NCBI GenBank assembly: GCA_029238785.1
Contig: JAQWFN010000064.1
Location: 1 to 53,849, forward strand
Source: Flavobacteriales bacterium
GTDB taxonomy: Bacteria; Bacteroidota; Bacteroidia; Flavobacteriales_D; Sanyastnellaceae
Reading direction: 5' to 3'
Length of the DNA stretch: 53,849 nt
Shown here piece by piece: positions 16,306 to 27,069 of this stretch. The translations under genes were made by a program, and so were the position numbers. A model generated the notes under the pieces. That model saw nothing but the letters and a program-made list of their open reading frames with translations, searched no databases and was not told the origin of the DNA. The stretch's first letter is position 1; each line of letters starts with the position of its first letter.

Positions 16306-19300
16306 TTAGCGCATCAAATACATCTTACCAATGCCCTTGGTGAAAAAGGCGGAAGCACCAGAATCGCGGTGTTTGACTTCCACCCCATTTAACTTGGCCA
16401 CCACGCGATAGAGGTATACCCCATTGGCCAAGGGATCGCCATATTGATCTCTTCCGTCCCACCAATACTCACTGCGGTTTCGACCAATAATCATGGGGCC
16501 AAACTCTTCGGTTCTAATTTCACGAACTACTCTCCCACTGATGTTCATGATCTGGATGTAGATCTCGTCTGGTGGTGTGTTTCCTGTTAGGGTGAACACG
16601 AATTGCGTTCTTGTGGTGAAGGGATTGGGGTAGTTGAGTACGTCGGTAATGCTGTTCTCGGTAATGACTTCAAAATCGATGGTGTAATCCAAGTCGCCAC
16701 TGCTATTCCCGCTCTTGTCTTGCGCCTGAACAAGTAACGATACTTGCCGTCTTGCTCAAATTGTGGTCGGTATTCAAACGCCACCTTGTTGTCTTCTCCC
16801 GCCGGTAGCCACAACACCTCATTCTCGTTGGAGAAGAAAACAGGTTTTTGTTCTCCATTGGGGTGCTGAACATACATTTTAAAGCTGGAGGTATCGGCCA
16901 ACTGGTTCATGAGTAAGTAGGGATTTTCATCATCCAAACTCACCCGAATTAAGGGGGCTGCACTCACAATATCGCCGTTCAAAATTCTTCTTCCATCAAA
17001 AGTCACTTCCAACAAAGGGTTGATGCGGTCGTCGAGAACCGTGAAATTTCTTTGAAAATGATTGTTGAAGCGGTATTGCTCCAATTGATCGTAAGTGCCC
17101 AATTCGGGGTTAAATGCATTGGCTTCGACCTTCAAGGTATGCGCCCCAACAAGGTCGATGGTACTGAGATAAACGGTGTCAATCAAATGCTCTCCCACCC
17201 GAAGCGAATCTAAACGAAAGCGCTTTTCTTGCCTGATGAGTCCGTCTTTTTCAATGGTGTAGGACATTAAAATGGAGTCCATGGGCAGTTCTCCGGCGTT
17301 GCTCACGGCAATGCAGATGGCGAGGTCTTCTCCCGCCATAAGGCTGTCCTTCGGGAAATAATAGCCCACAGCAGCATTCAAAGCACACTCAGGAGCATGT
17401 GTTCCCAACAAGCGCCAATGATCTAATTGTGGCGCGCTTTGGTCTTCCTCATCGCGCAAAAGTGCGTCGATTTCAATGTAAGGGTATTCGTTCCCGTCGA
17501 TAAGCTCGGCCAGATTCAAGACCTCTCCGCTTAGGTTATCGTATTCAGCCACTTCAAAGGGCGTATTTTCAAGGCTTCGTCCTTTTAATTCGAGGCGAAG
17601 TTCGTCGTTCTCATTGCCTTGGGCTTGCCATTCAAAGCGTTCCCAACTTGGCGACACCCCCAAGCGACGTGTTTCCATTCTTCCCGAACCCAAAGTTCCT
17701 GTCATGAGGGCCTCCAATTCGAGGTAGCTGTCGATGGCGCTTCCCACCACTTCCACTATGCTTTCTGGGTTGCCCTTTTCCATAAAGAAGATAAAGGGCA
17801 CACTGTCTTGACCTAAACCCACTTGATTTGCACCCAAATTGGCAAACATATCGAAGACCTCAGGTGCGTTGTTTTCCCAGCCGTCGTAATCAACATATTG
17901 CCAGGTGTAGATCAAGAGGTAATGACCATCTTCCACGCTGTTTTCAATCATGTTGACCATGCCTTGCAATTGAGCGGCATCGTTTTGACGAAAGATGAAG
18001 TAGTTTTCAGGTCGCTGTCTTGCATTGGCGCAGGCGAGCACATTCCCGAAGTCGTTTTCAGGATAGGTGTTGTCATAATTGCTCGCCCAAGGGATGAGCG
18101 TGCTGCTGTCCATAACGGCCACATGCAATGCGGGTGTTCCTCCACAACCGGCGTATTCCATAGCTTGTCCGCTAATCAAATAGCGCGTTGCCGAAGATTC
18201 GAAGGTGTTTTCTGGCGAACCATAGACGGTGGCTTTCAAAGGCACTTCTGCCGAGAAGAAGTTGATGCTTTCTGTTTCGGCGTTGGGCGACAATTGGCTG
18301 CGTTGGTTTTGGATGAACTGACCATAATCGGCTTGTCCCCAACCCCGCTCGCTGTTGAGTATTTCAAAGCTGGAACTCCTCCAATCGAAATCGTTTTCTG
18401 CGGAGCTGTCTGGGCTGCATCGCCAATAATAAACTCCTTCCTCCCAAAACACGCCCGGTTCCCAGGCAAGCAATCCGCCTTCGCCCATGAGTACCTCTTC
18501 TTGGAAGGCCGGGCTGTCGAAAGTGGGTGCTTTATCGATTTGAAAACGGTAGGGTTTTAATTCGCTCAGCGGGTCGCCCGTTGAGGCGTAAAAGCTTCCG
18601 TTTACTTCTGGAATAACGCTGTATTCGTAGGGATAAACGGGAAAAATGTTGCCCGAAGTAATGTTGATCGACTTCCCGATAACGATGTTGTTGGTGGCGT
18701 TTTCCATCTCATCTACTTGAATGGATGGGTAATCGACGTAGACATCGAAGGTGTTTACTCCAAGCCCCCGAAGTGGCTCTAATGGGAGGTTGAAAACCAC
18801 CTCGTTTTGAAAGGCCATCTGTTCGATGTCGATAAAAATGGAGGTGTCACTTCCGTCTGGAAAATGGCGCACCAATTCTAAACCAAAGCCCGATTCAATG
18901 AGTTTTCCAATGTTGGTGATGTTCACGTGGACCTCGAAATTATCCAATGCTGAATTGAGGTTTTCAGGCACAAAAGAAATGTCTTCTGGCGCCACAACAA
19001 GATCTGGTTTAGGCCAAGAGTTCAGCACGATGGACGGGTCGCCATGCAAGGCAAAAGTGAGGGCGGCATTCTCGGAGTACAAGTTTTGAAAGTTCCCTTG
19101 AAAGGCCTGAACGGCGCCCACCATGCACTGACCCAAAGACTTCCCATAGTTCGTTCTAAACACCTGATCGTAAAAACTGGAGGTCCATGTATTCAAGTAG
19201 GAAGGCAAACCAAGGTCACCCTTGGCTATAAAACCAATTACACCTGCATTGGGCGCGAGCACAAATTCCTCACTGGTGCTCAAGCCTTGCGACAAGTGTA

Positions 19301-21335
19301 TGTTCCCTGTGTAACAGCTGTTTCCAATCAACAAAGGGTATTTCCCTTGGTTGTCGTAGGTGGCCGGACTATCAATATTCACATCAAAGCCCGTGCTTGA
19401 AGCGTGTCCGAAAAAGGTCATCAAAGAAACTCCTTCTTCTATCAACAATTGTATGGAATCAGACACGCTGATTTGAATGGGGTCGGTGCTGCTTTTGTAG
19501 AACGAAAACACATCACCCCCAAAACAAACATCTTCCACAATGTTTTCATAGTTCTCTAAATAGCCTCGGAAAAGCGATTGCTCAAACTGGTTCCCCCCTC
19601 CACCAAAGTGCAGCACGTTCTTCATCCATTCTGCGCGCTCAGCACTTTCAAATTCCACCACTTTATTGAGGTAATCGAGCACGGCCTCATTGTCAACGGC
19701 GGAGAGTCTTCCGCTTGGAATTGCGGCTTCATACAAAGTGCCGTTCAAACCAGCGGTAAAAGCCAAATCAGATGTAGGGTGTCCGTAACTGGGCACCAAA
19801 TTACGAGCATACTTGTCTTCATTATTTCGCGCTCCCACGGTAGAACTGATGTTCATTTCATGGATGGATTTCCCTAAGAAAAACAGGTGGCTGGGCGCTA
19901 CTGGCCAGGTGTTCAGCAGGTCTTCACAGAAGCGACGAATGCTCAAGGGATGTTTGTAAATTCCTGCGGCATATTGATGGTACAATTGGTTCACATCCAC
20001 CACCACACAAGGCAAGCCGCTGTTGTTTTTATATGCGGCATAGTTGTTTGCGGAGCTGAAGAGTTTGGGGTGGGTGATGATTATCATGGCACTGTCCACT
20101 GGCGCACTCAAGTAGTTGGTGAAAAAAGCGCTAGAGCTTACCGGGTCGAGGTTAATTTCATTGGCGTAAAGCGACTCGTCGATGAGGAGCAGTTCTCTGC
20201 TGCTCGCACCTTCAAAAGGCACAATGGTCAGCAATTCTCCATTGTTTTCTGTGAGCGGCAATTCCCATTTAAAACCGTTTTGCTCTACCACGAAGCATCT
20301 TGGATTTGTTCCGCCAAAAGCGCTGATGTTCAAAAGTGCCTCGTTTCCTCCAGGGTTTTGAACCACGAATTCAGCCTTGTTTATCGCTCCAAAGTCGAGG
20401 TTTCGGGCGTAGGTAATTTCAATGTTTGAAATCACATGATAATCCGTAGCCACACCTAAATCGTCCACAGAGCGGTGACTGATGCGGGTAATGTTATCGA
20501 GGTTCTGATTGGGTAAATCAAAAGCAAAACTGTTGAGTTGATAGCCGTAGTAAACGGTATCGATCACCGGTATAAAGGTATTTCCATAACCTACTTGAAG
20601 GTGGTGGTTCCAAATTCCGGAAGCCAAAGAAGCACTTGCCGAAACGGCCTTCACTTTTGGAAATGGCGCGTTGTTGCCTTGATAAGCATTGGGTGTGGGA
20701 AGGTCTTTACTTCGGGTTTGTCCTTTTCCGAAGCGACTATCGTACCAACCTTCTGCCTCTTGATACCAGGGCAATGCAAAGCCGTTTTGATCTTGAACAC
20801 CGAAGAAATAGCCTTCGTGATAAGAGCCCAAACTGCGGCTCAAAACATAGCCGATTTGCGGCAGGGTTTCGATGGGCGTGGTGCTCGAATAAAGTGCTGT
20901 TCGTGCAAGATTCACTCCGCTTAATCGGGTGATGTAAACCCGCGCAGTGTCGTTAAAATTGCTGTAATGAGGGTTGTTCTGATCGCCAGGAGTTTGATAA
21001 ATCTCCCGGTCGAGCCAGCCGTCATTTTTCTGGACACGAAAAAGCACATAATCTCCTTGGTCAAAAGTTCCATCGCCCCCATCTACTATTTGAATGCGCT
21101 GAGCGCTCCCTCTCGAATAGACCTGCAGATCGGCACTGGAGAGTCCATTCACAGGAAAACCCGCATTCTGTAGTTGATTGTACTCCAAGCGTTGCACGCC
21201 ATCTTCCACCACTGGCAAGTGCCAATACTGCGCGTTGTAGTCGATCCACTCGTTACCTATTTGGCCCGAAGCGCTGAGCCCCAAGAAGAGCGCGCAAAAA
21301 AGAGGAAGTAAACAGGTTGCAAGTCGCATGGCCAC
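16306..21335 (-). CDS. PorU2-like T9SS sortase (C25 peptidase family), frameshifted near the 3' end
   Basis: A very large exported protein of about 1676 residues if one frameshift is corrected. A signal peptide (MAMRLATCLLPLFCALFLGL) is followed by the T9SS PorU N-terminal region and a C25 (gingipain-like) peptidase domain. The catalytic His is H644 in FFGHASSTG and the Cys is C674 in IGNSCYTG. After it come long beta-rich regions and a C-terminal FlgD/sorting-like domain (NYPNPFTTRTQF, then NGVYLYRV). The size and the central YAGCGGTPALHVAV region fit the PorU2 group rather than classical PorU, which is about 1150 residues. The frame breaks at 16733-16737: upstream codons end in KYRYLFRRKTRAG, while the other frame reads LVQAQDKSGNSSGDLDYTIDF and is clearly the true continuation. 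A one-base deletion explains it. Confidence 0.85.
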
Positions 21336-21449
21336 TAAGATCTGTATTAATTTTATGCTGCTTAATTGATCCTTATGAAGTTATGCAAGTATCCTTGTGT
21401 AAACAAACTGCTTTTGGTGGAGTATTGAAAAGCAAGGTGTGGGCTGCAA

Positions 21450-22280
21450 TTACTTTCCTAGCATTTCCTTGATGATGTCTTGAGCGGCCCCCGAATTTTC
21501 GAGGTGCATCATGTGTCCGCAATGAGGAACAGTATAAACATTTTTTGCATGAATTTCTTTCGATTCCTCTGCCTGTCTTTCAAGTGAAAAAAGGGGATCT
21601 AGTTCTCCATGAACCAAAGTGCAAGGGAAGTTGGCATTTTGAAGAAACAAGCTTGAATCGTCTCGGTCTCTCATCGCCTCCAAGCTGGCGCGAATATCGC
21701 TCGCCCTCATCTGCTTAGCTACTTCAATGTTCTTGTTTATTTCCTTACTGCACTTCTCTTTGTTTTCTTCACTAAAAAGTCCACGAATCATGCCCCCTAC
21801 ATACAGCGCCTGATTGGCTTCAAGCGCTTCAATGGCACGGTACCTCATCTCCTTTTTCTCCTCACTATCGGCTTTAAAGGTGGATTGCCAAAAACACAGT
21901 TCTTCAATTTGCTGTGGTCGGAATTTAGCTAGTTCCACAGCGAAATAGCCCCCCATGGAGTGGCCAATCAAATGCAGCTTGGTGTTTTTCGCTAAGAAGC
22001 CATCAAGCCCTTTCCACATTTGTTCAGCAAGTAGTGAAAGGCGGTGTTCCTGGTCCCAAGAAGGCGCTTTTCCGTGTCCAGGTAGGTCAATCAACAAGGC
22101 GGGAACATCTCGAGGAATCAATCCGTCCCACATGTCGTGATTCTCTAAAAAGCCATGGATGAATACGGCGAGCACATGATTTTTAAAGGGATTTGATTTT
22201 GCTTCGCGAAGCCAATCTACACCCGCATTTTCATACGCCCAAGTGAAGTATAAAGGGCTATTGGGGACAAGTGATTCCAT
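21450..22280 (-). CDS. Alpha/beta hydrolase
   Basis: A 276-residue cytoplasmic alpha/beta-hydrolase-fold protein. The oxyanion strand FIHGFLENHDMW is near residues 40-51, the nucleophile serine is S108 in GHSMGG, the acid is probably the aspartate in HGELDPLF (near 228), and the histidine is in VPHCGHMMHLEN (about 256). The lid region between 120 and 200 is helical. This pattern fits esterase or C-C hydrolase enzymes, but the substrate cannot be deduced. The ATG at 22280 overlaps the stop of the upstream metalloprotease gene by 23 bases, so translation may be coupled although the products have no obvious functional link. Confidence 0.85.
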   Translation of the reverse strand: MESLVPNSPLYFTWAYENAGVDWLREAKSNPFKNHVLAVFIHGFLENHDMWDGLIPRDVPALLIDLPGHGKAPSWDQEHRLSLLAEQMWKGLDGFLAKNTKLHLIGHSMGGYFAVELAKFRPQQIEELCFWQSTFKADSEEKKEMRYRAIEALEANQALYVGGMIRGLFSEENKEKCSKEINKNIEVAKQMRASDIRASLEAMRDRDDSSLFLQNANFPCTLVHGELDPLFSLERQAEESKEIHAKNVYTVPHCGHMMHLENSGAAQDIIKEMLGK

Positions 22281-24396
22281 AATCCGGTAAAAAGATCAGT
22301 ACATCAGAACTCCCCACACTACCGTCGTTGTTCAAATCAGTAGAACAAGCCGAAGTGCATCCTATTTCAGCCAAAATCACCAATAAATCTTGCACGTCCA
22401 CCTGGCCGTCGATGTTCAGGTCGTTCGGACAAAAACAACTTGCTGGTGCTACAAAAATATTGTTGCCTGTATACGAACAGGTGTTTTCGTCAACAAAAAA
22501 GGCGCTAACATTCACTGGATTACCATCTGAAACAAGTCCTGTTAGGGTGATCAAGGCCGGACTGGTGTCAAAATCGAAAAGTTGTCCGTTTACACTCAAC
22601 TGCCCTGAACTTGGAGCTTGATCAAAATTGAATGCCACTCCTTGGCTGTAGGTGTTTGTTAGTGGGTCACATGCGCTTTGTGATCCATTAAAAAAGTATG
22701 AAAGGCTGCAAGGGGGAGTTGCTCCTTGCCAAAAGGCCACACCGTTCTGATCTCCGTCGCCAATATAGTTGAAGGGCGATAATGCATCAATAAAATCGCC
22801 TGCCCCCCAAATTCCTTTGGCTACGGCAACACCTTCTCTTACTCCGCCACCCGCTCCAAACTGCATGAAATCAATCATGTCTTCTGGGTTATTCAAATCG
22901 GGAAAAGGAGAATAAAAAGCCAAGTCTATGCCACCAGCTGGTGGGTTCCAAGAACTCCATGAGAGCGTTACCGATGTGTTTGGATTGATGATCAAGCTTC
23001 CGCTGACAACAGTTAAACTGTTGATGTTTACATTGCTTACACCAGAGCTCAAACGGAAATTCCCAATGTTGACGTTACACGTTCCATAATTGGTAATGGT
23101 GATGATTTCTGCAACAGGGTCGACGGCTGATAATCGCGGTTTTTGGCAGCAGTTCTCAGGGGCAATCCACAGGTTATTTTCAAAAACACTGCAAGTAGGG
23201 TCGTAGGTGAAAAATGCTGTAACATCCACTGCTTGACCGTTCGAAGGAAGGCTAGGAATGTTCACAATTTGCGGACTACCAGTAGCGAGATAGATATTAC
23301 CATTAACATTTAATGCCCCAGTGGGCGGGAGTGCGGAGTACACGACTTCAACTTGGGCGCTGTAGGTGTTGGTTGATGTATTACAAGCTCCAACACTCAC
23401 AAGACTAAGGCTTTCAATCAAACAAGGGTTAGCGATGGTCCAACCGATGTCATCAAAAATCCCCAAAACAATCGGCCCTGGATTGTGGTTCGCCTCTGCT
23501 GTTCCTAGGAAGGGAGTCATGAGCGAGTTGACATTTCCTGGGCTATAAGTATTCTCATTGAGGTGAGAATAGCTCGATCCGCCAGCAAAAGTTCCAGGAG
23601 CATACATTCTCGGACGAACACCGTTATTGTTGGCCACACCAAAAGCTCCATTCCAATATAGTTGGTTGCCTGTTAATGCATCCCCCAATGCCGTTGAACC
23701 GTTAGTAATGGTGGTGATGTCTGTACCGTCTTGCAATTCAACAAAATTATCGTAAATCACTGGATCTCCGTTGATTTCAAGAAAACCTTGACTACCACTA
23801 ACGCTTGCACTACCGAAGAAACCCAGTCCATGACAAAGTTCGTGAAGCACTACAGTTACAAAATCGTACTGACCGCCTGGGGTGTTTCCATCTGTTCCGA
23901 AGTACCAATTAAAGTTGCTATTAAAGGTGCAGGTGATATCGCCCTGACCGTTTGCATTATCTGTTCCTCTCAATTTATTGGCTAAGGCTGCTGCATAGTA
24001 TGTGTTGGGCTGTTCAGCTCCTGGAAAGTTTCGAAACAAGTTCTGTGCGCCTGCAAAACCCAGTGTTCCGCCACTCAACGATTCCCAATTGGCTTGAATA
24101 ACAATAGGAACACTTGACGTTAAGGTAGAAGCCCAAATATCTACAGCATACTGAAACGCCGCCTGTGCATTCGCTGGGAAGTTGTTGTAGTTCACATTAA
24201 TGACCACCGCGCGTTCTCCGTTAGGGTCAAAATCTGCAGGAGGCGGGATGAAGGTAAACTCATCGATACCCGTTCCTTGCAAGCCGTGTTCACAGCCTAT
24301 ATGTTGTCGTTCACCAAGACCACATACCAGTTGGGCATGGGCATTTGGAACAAAGACACAAAGAAAAATTAGGCTGGAAAGTAGACGGTTCATCAT
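22258..24396 (-). CDS. Secreted metalloprotease-like protein with lamin-tail and dockerin-like domains
   Basis: About 712 residues with a signal peptide (MMNRLLSSLIFLCVFVPNAHA). The zinc-binding motif HELCHGLGF starts at H185, giving the first two histidines and the glutamate; the usual third histidine of metzincins is replaced by glycine, so the third ligand is not obvious. Next come a cysteine-containing module (ACNTSTNTYS to ENCC), a lamin-tail-like beta domain (NYGTCNVNIGNFRLSS), and a second copy of the cysteine module (ACDPLTNTYS to PASC). The C-terminus has two EF-hand-like dockerin loops, DLNIDGQVDVQD and DLNNDGSVGSSD, ending in CPQ. No T9SS sorting domain is present. Earlier in-frame ATGs exist (24408 and 24438); 24396 is chosen for the best signal peptide. 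Confidence 0.8.
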   Translation of the reverse strand: MMNRLLSSLIFLCVFVPNAHAQLVCGLGERQHIGCEHGLQGTGIDEFTFIPPPADFDPNGERAVVINVNYNNFPANAQAAFQYAVDIWASTLTSSVPIVIQANWESLSGGTLGFAGAQNLFRNFPGAEQPNTYYAAALANKLRGTDNANGQGDITCTFNSNFNWYFGTDGNTPGGQYDFVTVVLHELCHGLGFFGSASVSGSQGFLEINGDPVIYDNFVELQDGTDITTITNGSTALGDALTGNQLYWNGAFGVANNNGVRPRMYAPGTFAGGSSYSHLNENTYSPGNVNSLMTPFLGTAEANHNPGPIVLGIFDDIGWTIANPCLIESLSLVSVGACNTSTNTYSAQVEVVYSALPPTGALNVNGNIYLATGSPQIVNIPSLPSNGQAVDVTAFFTYDPTCSVFENNLWIAPENCCQKPRLSAVDPVAEIITITNYGTCNVNIGNFRLSSGVSNVNINSLTVVSGSLIINPNTSVTLSWSSWNPPAGGIDLAFYSPFPDLNNPEDMIDFMQFGAGGGVREGVAVAKGIWGAGDFIDALSPFNYIGDGDQNGVAFWQGATPPCSLSYFFNGSQSACDPLTNTYSQGVAFNFDQAPSSGQLSVNGQLFDFDTSPALITLTGLVSDGNPVNVSAFFVDENTCSYTGNNIFVAPASCFCPNDLNIDGQVDVQDLLVILAEIGCTSACSTDLNNDGSVGSSDVLIFLPDYGITCPQ

Positions 24397-24488
24397 GTTA
24401 GCAAGCATTTGGTTTTTAAGCGAATACGATATAAGCACAGAATATGGGAATTTGTTCTCAAGCGCCTTTCATAATGAAATTTCAGTCC

Positions 24489-26768
24489 TTATTGCACCAT
24501 TAAACGCAAACGTTCTAGCGTTTCACCTTCAGCCGATTTTAACTCTACAATGTAATTTCCAGGAACGGGATAAGTTAAACTCACTTCTCCATTTGTACTC
24601 CATTCGTATGGGATGAGCTGACCAAGTGTATTGTAAATGAGCAAAGTACTTTCTGGCGATTTCTCGAGCATAAATCTTCCATCGTTTGGATTGGGGTAGA
24701 GCGAAAACGATGGCTCCGTCTTCAATTTAAGCGTATGCCTTGTTTCAGAATAGCTGTAATCTCCATTTTGGTCGACTTGTTTTATTCTGTAGTACAGATC
24801 GCCCGCTTCAGGATGTTCGTGCTTGAAAGCGTAGTGCTTTGTTTCATTGCTAGTTCCTGCGGCATCAATGAGGGCAATTTTTTCCCAGTTGACGAAGTCT
24901 TGTGAGTGTTCCAAAACGAAATAAGTACTTTGTTGTTCACTCGCTGTGCTCCATTCACAGAGCACCTCATCATGTAATGCTCGATAATTCGCTTCAAAAC
25001 TCAACCACTCCACGGGCAGCATCAAAGATGAGCAGAGGTACAAGGTACTTTCTAGTACTTCGGTATTACAAGAACATCCTTGGTTAGGGTCAATGGTGAT
25101 GGTTACCGACTCCGGGTTCAAACCTAAGGCCCCCGCTATAGAGGTCACTGGCAATTGTAATGCACTTTCGCCAGGTTGAAAGGTAATGCTCGAAGGAATA
25201 CTCTCGATGAGTCCGCCATCCACCGCAGTTCCTGATACCGTATAGGTAAGGGTGACCTCTTCGCTAAAATCTTCTCCATTATTCACGAAAAAGAAATAGC
25301 CGTTTTCCTCGCAATTTCCGGGGTTACTTTGCCCAAGACTGGCTGCTGCTGTTACGCCAACGTCAAGCCCAGCAGTAAAGCTTTCTGCTTCAAGAAAAAC
25401 CGCTGAATCATAGATGTTATCGCCGGCATCAGCAACCGCAATGATGATTTGATACGTTGCACAGGCCTCAGTAACAATACTTGCTGTTAAGGGCGTGGTA
25501 TAACCATCAAATTCATGGGCAACTCCAGTGATGTTGTCGTTGTAGTAGGCACCGTAAAAAGGCGGACACAGGTCGCCATTGTTGTTTACGTTGTTGATTG
25601 TTACGGGGTCGGTTGTTCCTGGAATGGTGGCAATGTTGGTGTTTGGGGCATAACCCGGACCACTAACAAAAAAGCCAAAAGCGTCGTTCACGGTTGAACA
25701 AACGAACTCCGGATATTCATCTGAAGCGAAGACATAGGTGAAGGTGACACCGTCGGTTTGTGCCACAAAGTCGAATTGGAAGATGGCAGCGTCTGTAGTG
25801 AGATTATCTGCAATCACATCTAATAAATCAAGACCTGCGGTGTACATTCCAGAGCCTGTGCTTCCGCTAGTATTCGGACCCATAGCATCAACTGCAAAGC
25901 CACTGCTCAGAATAATTCCTTCTTCTATTCCAATAGAACTTCCGTTAGAAAACGTTCCGATAGAAGCTAAATCGCCCGTATATTGTATGTTGCTTGCTGA
26001 AAGGCAATCGCCAAGAAAAACATCAGTAATCAACTGCTCAGGTGTGAGCACACCGCTTTCTACTTGAATTACGTCTGGTGGTTCCGGGATATCACATTCT
26101 GCCCCTCCAATCGAAATCACCACAAGTTCATAGGCTCCGGTGAACATGGTTCCTGTTCCGATAACTTGTCCGTTGAAATCAAGCAAAGTCCACACAGCAT
26201 CATTCCATCCATCTCCAAATGAGTCAAATAACTCGAGGTAATGACAACCTGGCTCTAAACATACTTGGGTGCCCGAGCTAGCGAAACCACTAGTGATTAA
26301 TCCGTCCTCATTAGAAAGGTTCCAAGATATCTCGTATTCATAATAGCCACCTCCTGCAATAAGGGTGTATGGTTCATCGCAAGAAACACCACCATTACAG
26401 GCAGGTTCATTTATACTAAAGAAAACAGTTCCTGGAACACCTGTAATAACTCCAGCATCGCTGCCACTAAGGCTCCATGAAACTTCGTTGGGAAAAAGTC
26501 CGGGAGTAACATTCAACTCATAACAGCCATTTGGCAAACACAAATCCACAAGATCAATAGCGCCAGTGAGCAAGGTTCCTGTGTATAGCGGAACAGTATT
26601 GGCGTCATAGATGGTGTAAGTTGCTCCGTCCCAACCATCACCCCAAGAATCGTATATTTCTAAAGACAACACGTTCTCACTGCACTGCGCTATCACATGT
26701 TGCGAACCATAGCACGTAGCGAGTAAAAAAAACAATGCATATAAACAGGGTTCTTTCCACGAGGACAT
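24489..26768 (-). CDS. Choice-of-anchor L domain protein with T9SS sorting domain
   Basis: About 759 residues with a signal peptide (MSSWKEPCLYALFFLLATCY) ending near VIAQ. The first part has two related repeats, LEIYDSWGDGWDGA and LELFDSFGDGWNDA, each followed by a beta-rich segment. A choice-of-anchor L domain follows (about residues 235-470), recognisable by LGDCLSASNIQYTG, the GIEEGIILSSG strand, YVFASDEYPEFV and NDAFGFFVSGPG. The C-terminal 70 residues (SLYPNPNDGRF to RLMVQ) are a type A T9SS sorting domain, so the protein is probably surface-exposed. No catalytic residues are seen; an adhesive role is possible. The start at 26768 is preferred to 26792 because it gives a standard signal peptide. 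Confidence 0.85.
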   Translation of the reverse strand: MSSWKEPCLYALFFLLATCYGSQHVIAQCSENVLSLEIYDSWGDGWDGATYTIYDANTVPLYTGTLLTGAIDLVDLCLPNGCYELNVTPGLFPNEVSWSLSGSDAGVITGVPGTVFFSINEPACNGGVSCDEPYTLIAGGGYYEYEISWNLSNEDGLITSGFASSGTQVCLEPGCHYLELFDSFGDGWNDAVWTLLDFNGQVIGTGTMFTGAYELVVISIGGAECDIPEPPDVIQVESGVLTPEQLITDVFLGDCLSASNIQYTGDLASIGTFSNGSSIGIEEGIILSSGFAVDAMGPNTSGSTGSGMYTAGLDLLDVIADNLTTDAAIFQFDFVAQTDGVTFTYVFASDEYPEFVCSTVNDAFGFFVSGPGYAPNTNIATIPGTTDPVTINNVNNNGDLCPPFYGAYYNDNITGVAHEFDGYTTPLTASIVTEACATYQIIIAVADAGDNIYDSAVFLEAESFTAGLDVGVTAAASLGQSNPGNCEENGYFFFVNNGEDFSEEVTLTYTVSGTAVDGGLIESIPSSITFQPGESALQLPVTSIAGALGLNPESVTITIDPNQGCSCNTEVLESTLYLCSSLMLPVEWLSFEANYRALHDEVLCEWSTASEQQSTYFVLEHSQDFVNWEKIALIDAAGTSNETKHYAFKHEHPEAGDLYYRIKQVDQNGDYSYSETRHTLKLKTEPSFSLYPNPNDGRFMLEKSPESTLLIYNTLGQLIPYEWSTNGEVSLTYPVPGNYIVELKSAEGETLERLRLMVQ

Positions 26769-26873
26769 CTCGGAAAAACGGTTTGTCATCAATTGTAGTT
26801 AAGGTTACTTTAAAAAGCGTCTTACAAGATACAACTTTTATCATGATCGAGATAAGATGTTATAGCGTAATGT

Positions 26874-26929
26874 ATTGCGGGATTCGGGATTCGGGATTCG
26901 GGATTCGGGAGACGGGAGACGGGAGTCGT
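26874..26929. repeat. Array of eight contiguous heptamers
   Basis: The 56 bases divide exactly into eight 7-mers: ATTGCGG, four copies of GATTCGG, two of GAGACGG, then GAGTCGT. The GATTCGG unit is a circular permutation of TTCGGGA, the minus-strand unit of the array at 10394-10470. It lies in the 301-base gap between the choice-of-anchor L gene and the XRE regulator. Confidence 0.9.
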
Positions 26930-26930
26930 G

Positions 26931-26953
26931 TGTTTGGGTGTTTGGGTGTTTGA
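26931..26953. repeat. Octamer array TGTTTGGG
   Basis: Two perfect copies of TGTTTGGG and one partial copy (TGTTTGA) follow the heptamer array almost directly. The unit is 8 bases, so it is a different repeat from its neighbour. Confidence 0.7.
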
Positions 26954-27000
26954 TGGCTATCATCTAGGGTTTATGATCAATACTTGCCCTAAAAAATTCC

Positions 27001-27028
27001 TCATTCGTCATTCGTCATTCGTCATTCC
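27001..27028. repeat. Array of four heptamers TCATTCG
   Basis: Three perfect copies of TCATTCG and a fourth ending TCATTCC occupy 27001-27028, just upstream of the XRE/S24 regulator gene. The rest of this 301-base gap shows no gene and no clear promoter box. Confidence 0.8.
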
Positions 27029-27069
27029 AAAATTCTCACCATTTAAGAATTATGATTATTTTAGCACGG

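Noticed and set aside
16587-16760. Programmed ribosomal frameshifting in the PorU2-like gene
   Set aside because: No slippery heptamer or downstream pseudoknot is evident at the break; a simple one-base deletion or sequencing error is more likely.
17823-18560. A 245-codon open frame on the plus strand
   Set aside because: It lies fully inside the PorU2-like gene on the other strand, and its translation has no domain, signal peptide or good start. It is a shadow of the real gene.
26735-26953. A 72-codon frame through the heptamer array ending GIRDSGFGIRETGDGSR
   Set aside because: The repeated peptide is produced by the heptamers themselves; upstream residues are antisense to the choice-of-anchor L gene.
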